A stretch of DNA of 14,589 bases from Chitinophagaceae bacterium (GTDB taxonomy: Bacteria; Bacteroidota; Bacteroidia; Chitinophagales; Chitinophagaceae), in contig CANHMN010000017.1 of the NCBI GenBank assembly GCA_947461645.1, positions 1 through 14,589 on the forward strand. Direction: 5' to 3'. The notes under the pieces are model-generated. The model did not search any database, was not told the origin of the DNA, and was given only the letters and a program-made list of their open reading frames with translations. This document shows positions 1 through 7,893 of the stretch, piece by piece; positions within the stretch are counted from its first letter, which is position 1; the number at the start of each line of letters is the position of its first letter. Both the position numbers and the translations under genes were made by a program.

Positions 1-1802
1 GGAAGTTCATTGTCTTGGCTGAGAAACTTTTCCATAACAATAAACTGGAAGTCGCCTACCATGTTGTTCCTTTGCTGGCTTTCGTATCTGCTAAGGATGT
101 TAACTTCTCTGTTGGCCACCAAATCTTCCACCACTTTTTTGAACATCAGGTTAAGCCTTGGTTGTATTCTAAAGCCCAGCCTGAATTCAACCCTGATGAT
201 ATCATTCGGAATGATGTGTTCTACAGAATATTCACTGGTATAGGGATCATCGAGTGTATGCACATGCACAAACCAATAAATATCTGCACGTTTAGGCTTA
301 CCCCGAAGAATGCTGTACATGATTTTGTGCTCAATCTCTTTGGGATTGTTTGCGCTGGTAAGGTATACCAAATGCGTTGCGTATTTGGGCACGGACGTAT
401 CGTTGCTTAGTTCCTCAATTCTTGGGATATATTCCTCCACCCTAACAAATTCAACATACCTGTTCTTGATTTTTCTAGCCCTGTACCAAACATACATAAC
501 GGCAAACAAAGCGCCTCCAATAATAAGCGTTACGAAACCTCCGTGTGGAAATTTATCAAGATTGGCAATTAAAAAGCCTGTTTCCAGTCCAATATAAACT
601 ATCAAAAATATCCAAATTAATGCCGGTGCAACTCTTTTTGAAATAAGGTAATTGGAAAACAAGATGGTAGTTGCCAACATACACAATGTAATTGCCAGAC
701 CATAAGCCGCTTCCATGGCGCCGGATGATCTAAAGTAAAGTACAACTGTACAACAACCGAAAAAAAGTAGTGTATTGATACCGGGAATATACAATTGACC
801 TTTAGCTTCTGTTGGATATTTAATCTTCATTCTTGGCCATAAATTCAATCGAATGGCTTCGCTGATTAGAGTAAAGGAACCGCTGATTAAAGCCTGACTG
901 GCAATGATGGCTGCAAAGGTTGCTATGACGATTCCCCAAAGAAGGAACCAATCGGGCATGATAGCATAAAAGGGGTTTTTCATGTTTAGCCCGTTGACAA
1001 AAGTTTGCCCTTGCTGGTTGAGCAACCAAGCACCTTGTCCGAGATAGTTCAGAATGAGACAAGATTTTACAAAAATCCACGAAATACGAATGTTGCCTCT
1101 GCCACAATGACCCAAATCGCTATACAGCGCTTCAGCACCGGTAGTACAAAGAAACACAGCACCTAAAATCCAGAATCCTTTTGGATAGATAGTGAGCAGT
1201 TTTATAGCATAGTAGGGATTGAACGCTTTAAAAACAGACCACTCCATAGAAAGATTAGACAATCCTAAAAAAGCCAACATTAAAAACCACACAGACATAA
1301 TCGGACCAAACATTTTTCCAATGGAATAGGTTCCGAATTGCTGCATAAAAAACAACACACAAAGTATGGCAAGTACGATGATGATGATGGTATTTTCGGG
1401 TATATCATTCAATACAGGTATGTTCCTAAGACCTTCAATAGCAGATGTGATAGAGATAGGAGGAGTAATCATTCCATCCGCCAACAAGGCTGCACCCCCT
1501 ATCATTGCGGGTATAACCAGCCATTTTTTTTGTCTCCTTACCAATGTGTATAAAGAAAAAATTCCGCCCTCACCTTTGTTGTCTGCCTGAAGGGTAAGCA
1601 AAACATATTTTAGGGTAGTCTGCAACGTTAGTGTCCAAATGATACAGGATAGACTTCCGATGATGAGAAGTTCTTCAATAGGTTTTCCATTGATTACTGC
1701 ACTGAAAACGTAGAGAGGTGAAGTTCCGATATCACCGTAAATGATACCTAAAGCAACAAGCAAACCGGCTGCGGTTACTTTATTGATGTTATGCTTTCCC
1801 AC
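1..1802 (-). CDS. kup: Kup-family low-affinity potassium uptake transporter (3' end beyond window)
   Basis: Inner-membrane K+ transporter of the KUP/HAK/KT family, thought to bring in K+ by symport with H+. About 600 codons are visible without a stop. They show the family hallmarks: GDIGTSPLY (1710-1736), the cytoplasmic GEGG motif following ADNK (about 1566-1586), an LADGMITPPISI segment, and the FLCTTGAEALYSDLGHCG segment near 1090-1150. Many hydrophobic helices are followed by a soluble C-terminal domain from about position 500 down to the window edge. The family is about 620-650 residues, so only a little is missing. No minus-strand ATG exists between the ftsZ stop and this gene. I chose the GTG at 1800-1802 because it leaves about 20 residues before GDIGTSPLY, as in E. 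coli Kup, and follows a likely promoter. A TTG near 1880 would add 26 residues. It is on the same strand as the dcw genes but separated from them by a terminator, so it is probably a separate unit. Family call is firm; the start is uncertain. Confidence 0.93.
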   Translation of the reverse strand, partial: MGKHNINKVTAAGLLVALGIIYGDIGTSPLYVFSAVINGKPIEELLIIGSLSCIIWTLTLQTTLKYVLLTLQADNKGEGGIFSLYTLVRRQKKWLVIPAMIGGAALLADGMITPPISITSAIEGLRNIPVLNDIPENTIIIIVLAILCVLFFMQQFGTYSIGKMFGPIMSVWFLMLAFLGLSNLSMEWSVFKAFNPYYAIKLLTIYPKGFWILGAVFLCTTGAEALYSDLGHCGRGNIRISWIFVKSCLILNYLGQGAWLLNQQGQTFVNGLNMKNPFYAIMPDWFLLWGIVIATFAAIIASQALISGSFTLISEAIRLNLWPRMKIKYPTEAKGQLYIPGINTLLFFGCCTVVLYFRSSGAMEAAYGLAITLCMLATTILFSNYLISKRVAPALIWIFLIVYIGLETGFLIANLDKFPHGGFVTLIIGGALFAVMYVWYRARKIKNRYVEFVRVEEYIPRIEELSNDTSVPKYATHLVYLTSANNPKEIEHKIMYSILRGKPKRADIYWFVHVHTLDDPYTSEYSVEHIIPNDIIRVEFRLGFRIQPRLNLMFKKVVEDLVANREVNILSRYESQQRNNMVGDFQFIVMEKFLSQDNEL

Positions 1803-1846
1803 TGAAAATAATTTCTGGTATAAAAAGGAGCCTCTAATAAACCACA

Positions 1847-1880
1847 CAAATGTAAAAGTAAAACCCAATAAGTAGTACAA
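1847..1880 (-). promoter_or_regulatory. Putative Bacteroidetes-type promoter for kup
   Basis: On the minus strand TACATTTG (1854-1847) matches the Bacteroidetes -7 consensus TAnnTTTG exactly. A TTG lies 23 bases upstream (1880-1878), at the long edge of the spacing reported for the -33 element. Transcription would start near 1840, leaving a leader of about 38 nt before the GTG start. The site lies after the ftsZ terminator, where a promoter would be needed. It is a short motif in AT-rich DNA, so a chance match is possible. Confidence 0.45.
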
Positions 1881-1915
1881 GTTGCGTGAATAATTATGTA
1901 ATACCCTAAAACCAA

Positions 1916-1937
1916 GAGCCCCCCAAAAAGGGGGCTC
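1916..1937 (-). terminator. Rho-independent terminator of the dcw cluster
   Basis: A perfect 8-bp stem (GAGCCCCC at 1916-1923 with GGGGGCTC at 1930-1937) encloses a 6-base loop. Seven of the eight pairs are G-C except for one A-T, which stands out in this AT-rich DNA. Read on the minus strand it is followed by TTGGTTTTAGGG, a short imperfect U tract; the plus-strand side (GATACAAACT) has none. It lies 57 bases beyond the ftsZ stop, so it most likely ends the mur-fts transcript before kup. Confidence 0.8.
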
Positions 1938-1993
1938 GATACAAACTGAAATCACAAACACAAACCGTTTAGGCGAATTGAGCACTCGCCTTA

Positions 1994-3883
1994 TCAATCG
2001 GGCTTTTTGCCTTCAAGAAATGTATTTAAAGACTCTATGTCACCAATATTGTTTTCGTTGCTTTTTACCGTATATGCGCTGTAAAAGGATTCCACATCTG
2101 CAATAGGATTGGGCATATCCATATTGCGACGGAGGTAGGCCGGAACGGTTTCAAACTCGCTGTTAGGATCGGAAGCATTAACATTAAAGGACAAACTCCT
2201 TAGTTTAGCAATACGATCCATAGCCCGGCGCCTTAGTTCTTCTGTTTCGTCCTGCAAAGCAGGCTCCTCAACCGAAGTATTCATGATGGGCTGAGTTGGT
2301 TGTACAACCGGCTCCTCCGCCGCTTGATGATCATCTTTAACTACCAATTGCATTTCTGTGGCAGGATCTTCCTCCTGTACTGATCGCTGCAATGGTGTCT
2401 GATAATCCATGGAATGTTGTTCGGTCTGCTTTTCCTCCACATAAATTTGTGCAGGCTTTGCAAGGTATCCTCCGGAATTCAGAGTCGTATTTTCCGAGGT
2501 TGATTCCGATTTTTTTACTGTTGCTTGGTCCTCCTCGTTTACAACAGTTATTGAAGAGTTGTGATCATTGAAGGCCAATGCTTCAAAATCTAATGCTACC
2601 GAAGCAACCTGGTCTGAAGAAGATGAGATCTCAAAAAATATCGGCTCGTTTTTATTTTCCTCGTCCTTAGCTGTTACTGCATTTTTTTCTTCTTCCGTAA
2701 GGTATACTTTTAGTGTGGGCATCAACTCGTCCTGAATTTGAATTTCATTAGAAGCAACAAAAAGCATTTCCTGTTTCTCCGTAGCCGGGGCAACAGTAGT
2801 TTCATCTGCAGGTATAGGCGTTGATGTTGTTGCATGAGCTGTATCCACATCTAACTTCAACACCACTTTCTCGTTTTCTGCTTTTTTTCTAAGCTGATTT
2901 TCTTTATCAAATGGATTTTTGTGGTCAAAACCGGTAGCAATTAAGGTAATGCCAATCTGGTTTCCAAGGGTATTGTCGTAACCAAGTCCAAGAATCACAT
3001 CGGTATCTTCGCCGGCCTGCGACAACAAATAATTTTGAATCACTTCAACTTCATCCATGGTAAATTCATGCTCACCCTCAGCACTGTTGATGTTGATTAA
3101 AATCCACTTCGCGCCTTTAATTTCACTATCGTTCAACAATGGTGAAGTCAATGCTGATTCAATAGCTGTTTGTGCTCTGTTTTCACCTTCTGCAGCAGCA
3201 CTTCCCAGAATAGCAACACCTCCGTCTCTCATTACCGTACAAACATCGGCGAAGTCAACATTAATTTGACCGGTGCTGTTGATCACATCTGTAATACATT
3301 TGGCTGCAGTTGCCAATACATTATCTGCTTTGTTGAAAGCCTCTTTCATTTTAAGGTTTCCGAACTGATGGCGCAACTTGTCGTTGCTGATAACAAGCAA
3401 AGTATCTACATGGTCTTTTAGCAAGTTTATTCCTTCTTCCGCCTGGGCAATTCTCTTTTTTCCTTCATAAGCAAAAGGAGTAGTAACAATACCTACGGTA
3501 AGGATGTTGAGGTCTTTACAAATTTTTGCAATGATTGGTGCACCTCCGGTACCGGTACCGCCTCCCATTCCTGCTGTGATGAATGCCATTTTGGTATTCA
3601 CTTCCAGTATTCTTTTAATTTCCTCCAAGCTTTCCTCGGTAGCCTGACGACCAATAGAAGGATTAGCGCCTGCACCAAGACCCTGAGTAAGGTGCGGTCC
3701 GAGTTGAATTTTGTTGGGGACTTTACTTAATGCTATAGCTTGAGCGTCAGTGTTGCAAATGATGAAATTCACTCCTTCTATGTTTTGAGAGAACATGTGA
3801 TTTACAGCATTGCTTCCGCCTCCGCCAACTCCAATTACTTTTAAAATGGAGGATTGTTCTTTTGGCAAATCGAAATGTATCAT
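1994..3883 (-). CDS. ftsZ: Cell division GTPase FtsZ with long C-terminal linker
   Basis: Tubulin-like GTPase that polymerises into the Z-ring and organises septal wall synthesis in the cytoplasm at midcell. Residues about 14-325 form the conserved core: GVGGGGSNAVN (18-27), the tubulin signature GGGTGTG (108-114), and the catalytic T7 loop NVDFADV (208-214), whose two Asp complete the neighbouring GTP site. From about 330 to 545 runs a long linker rich in Glu, Ser and Thr. It is followed by a basic block RRRAMDRIAKLRSLSF (551-566), VPAYLRRN (580-587) and the terminal SLNTFLEGKKPD. The basic block and both end motifs resemble those of Bacteroidetes FtsZ. At 629 residues it is far longer than E. 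coli FtsZ (383), but long linkers are usual in this phylum. The ATG at 3883 leaves 13 residues before the first beta strand. It lies 38 bases after ftsA and is the last gene before the terminator. Confidence 0.98.
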   Translation of the reverse strand: MIHFDLPKEQSSILKVIGVGGGGSNAVNHMFSQNIEGVNFIICNTDAQAIALSKVPNKIQLGPHLTQGLGAGANPSIGRQATEESLEEIKRILEVNTKMAFITAGMGGGTGTGGAPIIAKICKDLNILTVGIVTTPFAYEGKKRIAQAEEGINLLKDHVDTLLVISNDKLRHQFGNLKMKEAFNKADNVLATAAKCITDVINSTGQINVDFADVCTVMRDGGVAILGSAAAEGENRAQTAIESALTSPLLNDSEIKGAKWILININSAEGEHEFTMDEVEVIQNYLLSQAGEDTDVILGLGYDNTLGNQIGITLIATGFDHKNPFDKENQLRKKAENEKVVLKLDVDTAHATTSTPIPADETTVAPATEKQEMLFVASNEIQIQDELMPTLKVYLTEEEKNAVTAKDEENKNEPIFFEISSSSDQVASVALDFEALAFNDHNSSITVVNEEDQATVKKSESTSENTTLNSGGYLAKPAQIYVEEKQTEQHSMDYQTPLQRSVQEEDPATEMQLVVKDDHQAAEEPVVQPTQPIMNTSVEEPALQDETEELRRRAMDRIAKLRSLSFNVNASDPNSEFETVPAYLRRNMDMPNPIADVESFYSAYTVKSNENNIGDIESLNTFLEGKKPD

Positions 3884-3921
3884 AATCTGGGTGTATTAAT
3901 GGTTAGTAAGTAAGAGTTGAT

Positions 3922-5343
3922 TTAGAATCCTGTATCGCCTTCCTCTTTAAACATTTCAAGAATGTTGTTTTTGAAGGAGTCCATGAACTCTTTCAATGTT
4001 TTACGTTTTGTTACTGGAACACCTTGAGCTTCCATAGCGGCGATTTCTTCTGCTGTTGCAACCTCATCTATATCTGCACCCTCCAATTCACTTATTTTGA
4101 TGAAGTTATCCGCCATCTGTCTGTTCTTGTTTTCAAAATCGTTGTATCCTTTTAAAATTAAACCGATACAAGTGCTGTACATTGGCATTGCCAATTCTTC
4201 GCTGTGGTCACCTCCAAGATGTTCATTAGGGAAACCAATTCTTGCATTCAATCCGGTTTGGTATTCAGTTAATTGCAAGAGGTGTTTCAATTGCGAGCCA
4301 CCACCTGTAAGGATAATTCCACCATTGAGGTTTCTGTTGTCTAACCCTGCTTGCTTTAGGTGATAAGAAACAAAATCCATGATCTCGCTCATTCTTGCCT
4401 GAATGATATTTGCAAGGTTTTTTACCGAAATTTCTTTCGGCGACATTCCTTTCAAACCAGGAATAGTGATAAAGATGTTTGATTTGGTTTCATCGCTCAA
4501 TGCACTACCAAATTGTACTTTCATTGCTTCCGCTTGCGACCTCAAAACTCCAAGCCCCAACTTGATGTCGTTGGTGATGTTCTCACCACCAAAAGGAATC
4601 ACTGCTGTATACTTCAAAACGCCTTCATAGAATATTGCTAAATCCGTAGTTCCACCTCCTATATCAACTATAGCCACACCTGCTTCAAGATCCTGCTCAC
4701 TCATTACAGCTGCTGCCGATGCTAATGGCTGCAACACCAAATCTTTGGTTTTCAAGCCAGATTTTTCTACACTTCTGTTGATGTTTCTGATCGCATTTTT
4801 ATCGCCGGTGATGATGTGGAAATTAGCACCAACCTTTACGCCACTATAACCAATTGGATTTGGAATATTTTGGAAGTTGTCGACAGTAAATTGTTGAGGG
4901 ATAACATCAATAATCTGATCGCCCAACGGGATATAGGTGCGGTACTGATCAGCAACCAATCTGTCAATTTCATCTTGTCTGATTTCTTCCTCAATCGACT
5001 GCCTTACGATATCACCTCTTGTTTGAAGACTTTTAATGTGATGACCTGCAATACCCACATAAACCTCTTTGATGTCGAGGCTTGGGTTGGATTCATAACA
5101 TTTTTCCAAAGCAGCCTGAATGGCCTTGATGGTTTGGTCTATGTTCAAAACCATTCCATGTTCAACGCCATTGCTGTTGGCTCTTCCAAAACCAAGAATT
5201 TCGAGTTTGCCAAATTCGTTTTTACGGCCGGCAATTGCCGCAATTTTTGTAGTACCTATATCAAGGCCTACAATGATGGGTTGTTCGTGATGCATAGTGG
5301 TGGGGTTTGTGTTGGTTTGTATTGTTTGTTCGTTTAATGACAT
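3922..5343 (-). CDS. ftsA: Cell division protein FtsA, actin-like membrane anchor of FtsZ
   Basis: Actin-fold ATPase that tethers FtsZ to the inner membrane and recruits later division proteins. Visible motifs are the phosphate-1 loop GLDIGTTK (26-33), the inserted 1C (SHS2) region around residues 90-200, the phosphate-2 motif VDIGGGTTD (226-234), and the adenosine motif ILTGGGS (344-350). The C-terminus FMDSFKNNILEMFKEE (453-468) looks like the amphipathic membrane-targeting helix. The length of 473 exceeds E. coli FtsA (420), mostly through an acidic stretch at about 418-442 and an N-terminal extension. The ATG at 5343 gives about 20 polar residues (rich in Asn, Thr, Gln) before the first strand. 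An ATG at 5295 (MHHEQPIIVGLDIG) would start close to the fold and is a real alternative. It follows ftsQ by 10 bases and precedes ftsZ, the usual order. Confidence 0.97.
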   Translation of the reverse strand: MSLNEQTIQTNTNPTTMHHEQPIIVGLDIGTTKIAAIAGRKNEFGKLEILGFGRANSNGVEHGMVLNIDQTIKAIQAALEKCYESNPSLDIKEVYVGIAGHHIKSLQTRGDIVRQSIEEEIRQDEIDRLVADQYRTYIPLGDQIIDVIPQQFTVDNFQNIPNPIGYSGVKVGANFHIITGDKNAIRNINRSVEKSGLKTKDLVLQPLASAAAVMSEQDLEAGVAIVDIGGGTTDLAIFYEGVLKYTAVIPFGGENITNDIKLGLGVLRSQAEAMKVQFGSALSDETKSNIFITIPGLKGMSPKEISVKNLANIIQARMSEIMDFVSYHLKQAGLDNRNLNGGIILTGGGSQLKHLLQLTEYQTGLNARIGFPNEHLGGDHSEELAMPMYSTCIGLILKGYNDFENKNRQMADNFIKISELEGADIDEVATAEEIAAMEAQGVPVTKRKTLKEFMDSFKNNILEMFKEEGDTGF

Positions 5344-5353
5344 GAGTTTTATT

Positions 5354-6475
5354 TTAAGGTTTTTTAGTCGGCTTTGATTTGTTTTGAGTGGCGCTTGAGC
5401 TATTGTTTGTTTTCACTCCTTTAGTATTATCAATTTTGTTTACTGCCGGTATTGCTTTTGGGGAATTGGATTTAGAAGCATTTCCTTCTGTTGTTTTTGG
5501 CAATTGAACCGGCTCTTCATCGCTGCTGTCTTCACGAGAAAACGACTGTAAAATCAAAGAGATATCGTTGTCTTCAATTTCATTTAGCTTAGAATGATTT
5601 CTTAAAGTATCTGATGCCATTTTAGATGAAAATGCTGCAAGTGTTTTCATGATTTGCAATGTTCTTAGGGAATCTGCAATGATATCCTGCTTTCCTCTTA
5701 TAGAGGCAACAACCTGGTTTCTGAACTGAAGATCTATTTTATTGTATTTGCTCCAGCCTTGTATCGGAATTACTTTTGAATAGAACAATTTGAACTTCTC
5801 GAATTTGTTGAACATGTCTGTACTATCTCCAAAAACTACCATTTGATCGCCCAGCTTTGGTATCAATTCAAAATTTCCTTTTTTGTCTATATCAATTTGA
5901 TCTATCATTGACATCAAAAATGCGTCTTTAACTATGTGGCTACTCATGGCACTTATAGAAGAAAGCAAAGCAGTATCTGCTTTCGTAGGATTACTTTGGA
6001 GTAAAGGGTAATTGGTAAAGACAGGCAGACGAGCAGTGTGCTTTGGACTCAATGGCAAAATCTTTATGGTCTCATCTATATAAAAAGACTTTCCATCTAC
6101 AGTAAAGATTCTGGCTAGAGGCTCTCTTTCATGAACATTAACTTTTAGAATTCCCTTGTTGTCAAAATAAATAACAGCTTTGTTTAACCACACTTCTTTA
6201 AGCAATTCGCTTTCCATTTTTTGGATTTTGAATTGATTTATAGGTTTTCCAATGATATTTTCAGAGGCATATTTTTTTATGATAGAAGTAATATCTTGTT
6301 TGTCAACAAAAAAATTGGTGCTTGCCCCCTGTATATCAATTTCAATACCTGTGCATATTGCATTTTTCTTTTGATTGAAAGCATAAGCCATGATGGTTAT
6401 AGTGCCTGCACCTAATACAGTCCATAACAACACCAACATGATTTTTTTCCAATTTATGTTCTTAATCAACTTCAT
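5354..6475 (-). CDS. ftsQ: Cell division protein FtsQ/DivIB
   Basis: Bitopic divisome protein that links cytoplasmic FtsZ/FtsA to the periplasmic wall synthases, in other bacteria with FtsB and FtsL. A short basic N-terminus (Lys 2, 5, 10, 11) is followed by one membrane helix (about 13-33), a POTRA-like region (about 39-115), VHEREPLARIF (114-124), and a beta domain ending in KIDLQFRNQVVASIRG (246-261). FtsQ proteins are poorly conserved; the call rests on architecture, the EREPLARI and LQFRNQVVA motifs, and position between murC and ftsA. After the core comes a tail of about 110 residues, the last 60 rich in Lys, Ser, Asn, Thr and Pro (315-373), making it 373 residues against 276 in E. coli. 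The tail has no recognisable domain. The ATG lies 5 bases after the murC stop. Confidence 0.93.
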   Translation of the reverse strand: MKLIKNINWKKIMLVLLWTVLGAGTITIMAYAFNQKKNAICTGIEIDIQGASTNFFVDKQDITSIIKKYASENIIGKPINQFKIQKMESELLKEVWLNKAVIYFDNKGILKVNVHEREPLARIFTVDGKSFYIDETIKILPLSPKHTARLPVFTNYPLLQSNPTKADTALLSSISAMSSHIVKDAFLMSMIDQIDIDKKGNFELIPKLGDQMVVFGDSTDMFNKFEKFKLFYSKVIPIQGWSKYNKIDLQFRNQVVASIRGKQDIIADSLRTLQIMKTLAAFSSKMASDTLRNHSKLNEIEDNDISLILQSFSREDSSDEEPVQLPKTTEGNASKSNSPKAIPAVNKIDNTKGVKTNNSSSATQNKSKPTKKP

Positions 6476-6480
6476 TAGAC

Positions 6481-7893
6481 TTATGCTTTCGACATCAAAA
6501 TTTGTTTTACCGGCTCTACCATTGCATCTATATCTCCTGCTCCTGCCATAATTAAAAGTTCAGGGTTTTGCTCTTTTTTCAATGCATCCAAAAATGCTTC
6601 TTTTGATACACAAGTTGCTTTGTCCTTTAAACTGTCTTGCACCAACATTTCACTGTTTACTCCCTCAATAGGCAATTCTCTAGCCGGATAAATAGGAAGT
6701 AGAAAGAGCTTGTCATTTTTTTTCAAAACATTTGAAAATCCTTCCGCAAAATCTCTTGTTCTACTATATAAATGTGGCTGAAAAACCATAGTACATCTTT
6801 TCTGAGGAAACAAACCTTTTACACTGTCAATCAATGCTTCCAATTCTTGGGGATGATGTGCGTAATCATCTATCATTACCAGGTTTTCAGTTTTGATGAT
6901 GTATTCAAATCTTCTTTTTACTCCTTTAAAAGCAGCAACCGCTTCTTTTATAAATTCATCTTCTATTCCTAATTGTCTTACCGACACAATAGCTGCTATG
7001 GCGTTTTCGATATTGTGCAAACCACCCATATTCAACTTGAAATCGGCAATTGTTTCCTTTCCAATACAAAGATCAAAACGGTATGCGCCAGACTCTATCC
7101 TGATGTTCTTCGCGTATGCATCTGCTGCCTCATCCTCTAAACTGTATGTTACTACTCTGGTATTTTCATAATCCTCTTTATTTAAAAGTCCATGTTTTGC
7201 AACAAGCAAGCCACCCAACTTAACCTTACGAGTAAACGCTATAAAAGCAGTTTTAAATTCTTCCGCTGTTCCGTATATGTCAAGATGATCAGGATCCATA
7301 GCTGTTACCACGGCAATGTCTGGACTCAATTTTAAAAAACTTCTGTCGTACTCATCTGCCTCAGCAACACATACATTCTTTTCACTAGTCCAGAAGTTGG
7401 TGTTGTAGTTTGAAGCAATTCCACCCAGAAAAGCGTTACAGCCATAACCGGTATGTCTCAAAATATGAGCAATCATGGTGCTTGTGGTAGTTTTTCCATG
7501 AGTACCAGCAACACACAGGTTAAAAGCACTCTCCGTTATCAATCCCAACACCTCGCTTCTTTTCAATAAAGGATATGCATTGTTTCGGATATAATTCAAC
7601 TCCTGATGATTGCTTGGAATGGCAGGAGTATAAATCACCAAACTCGCATTCTGATCTACAAATTGAACATCATCATCATAATGAACTGAAATGCCTTCTG
7701 CAAGCAATTGCTTAGTCAACGAGGTTTCTGTTTTATCGTATCCACTAACTTTTAAACCCCTGCTGTGAAAATACCTTGCTAGCGCACTCATGCCTATGCC
7801 GCCAATACCAAGAAAGTATACACTCATCCCTGAGGTGTTCCCTTCAGAAACCTTGCTGAAAAATAATTTAATATCGTTGTTAACTAGGCTCAA
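6481..7893 (-). CDS. murC: UDP-N-acetylmuramate-L-alanine ligase MurC
   Basis: Cytoplasmic ATP-dependent ligase that adds L-Ala to UDP-MurNAc, the first step of the stem peptide. Counting from the TTG start, the N-terminal UDP-binding motif GIGGIGMSALARYF is at 29-42, the ATP loop GTHGKTT at 130-136, EADEYDRSF at 178-186, DPDHLDIYG at 200-208, HNIENAIA at 293-300 and DDYAHHP at 342-348. This HxxN/DYAHHP set separates MurC from MurD, E and F. The TTG start overlaps the murG stop by 4 bases, consistent with translational coupling. An ATG at 7827 would begin MSVYFLGIGG, right at the first strand, and leave a 62-base gap. I keep the longer form because the overlap matches the tight packing around it, but the start is unresolved. 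The function is secure. Confidence 0.97.
   Translation of the reverse strand: MSLVNNDIKLFFSKVSEGNTSGMSVYFLGIGGIGMSALARYFHSRGLKVSGYDKTETSLTKQLLAEGISVHYDDDVQFVDQNASLVIYTPAIPSNHQELNYIRNNAYPLLKRSEVLGLITESAFNLCVAGTHGKTTTSTMIAHILRHTGYGCNAFLGGIASNYNTNFWTSEKNVCVAEADEYDRSFLKLSPDIAVVTAMDPDHLDIYGTAEEFKTAFIAFTRKVKLGGLLVAKHGLLNKEDYENTRVVTYSLEDEAADAYAKNIRIESGAYRFDLCIGKETIADFKLNMGGLHNIENAIAAIVSVRQLGIEDEFIKEAVAAFKGVKRRFEYIIKTENLVMIDDYAHHPQELEALIDSVKGLFPQKRCTMVFQPHLYSRTRDFAEGFSNVLKKNDKLFLLPIYPARELPIEGVNSEMLVQDSLKDKATCVSKEAFLDALKKEQNPELLIMAGAGDIDAMVEPVKQILMSKA

Noticed and set aside
820..1107. 95-codon minus-strand open frame inside kup
   Set aside because: It is in another frame from the continuous Kup translation, whose membrane segments run through this region.
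1377..1391. Short run of GAT trinucleotides, a possible microsatellite or phase-variable tract
   Set aside because: It encodes consecutive Ile codons in a Kup membrane helix. A three-base unit cannot shift the frame, and the copy number is low.
4816..5337. 173-codon plus-strand open frame opposite ftsA
   Set aside because: Fully antisense to the conserved actin fold of FtsA; the protein has no recognisable motif and no promoter or start context.
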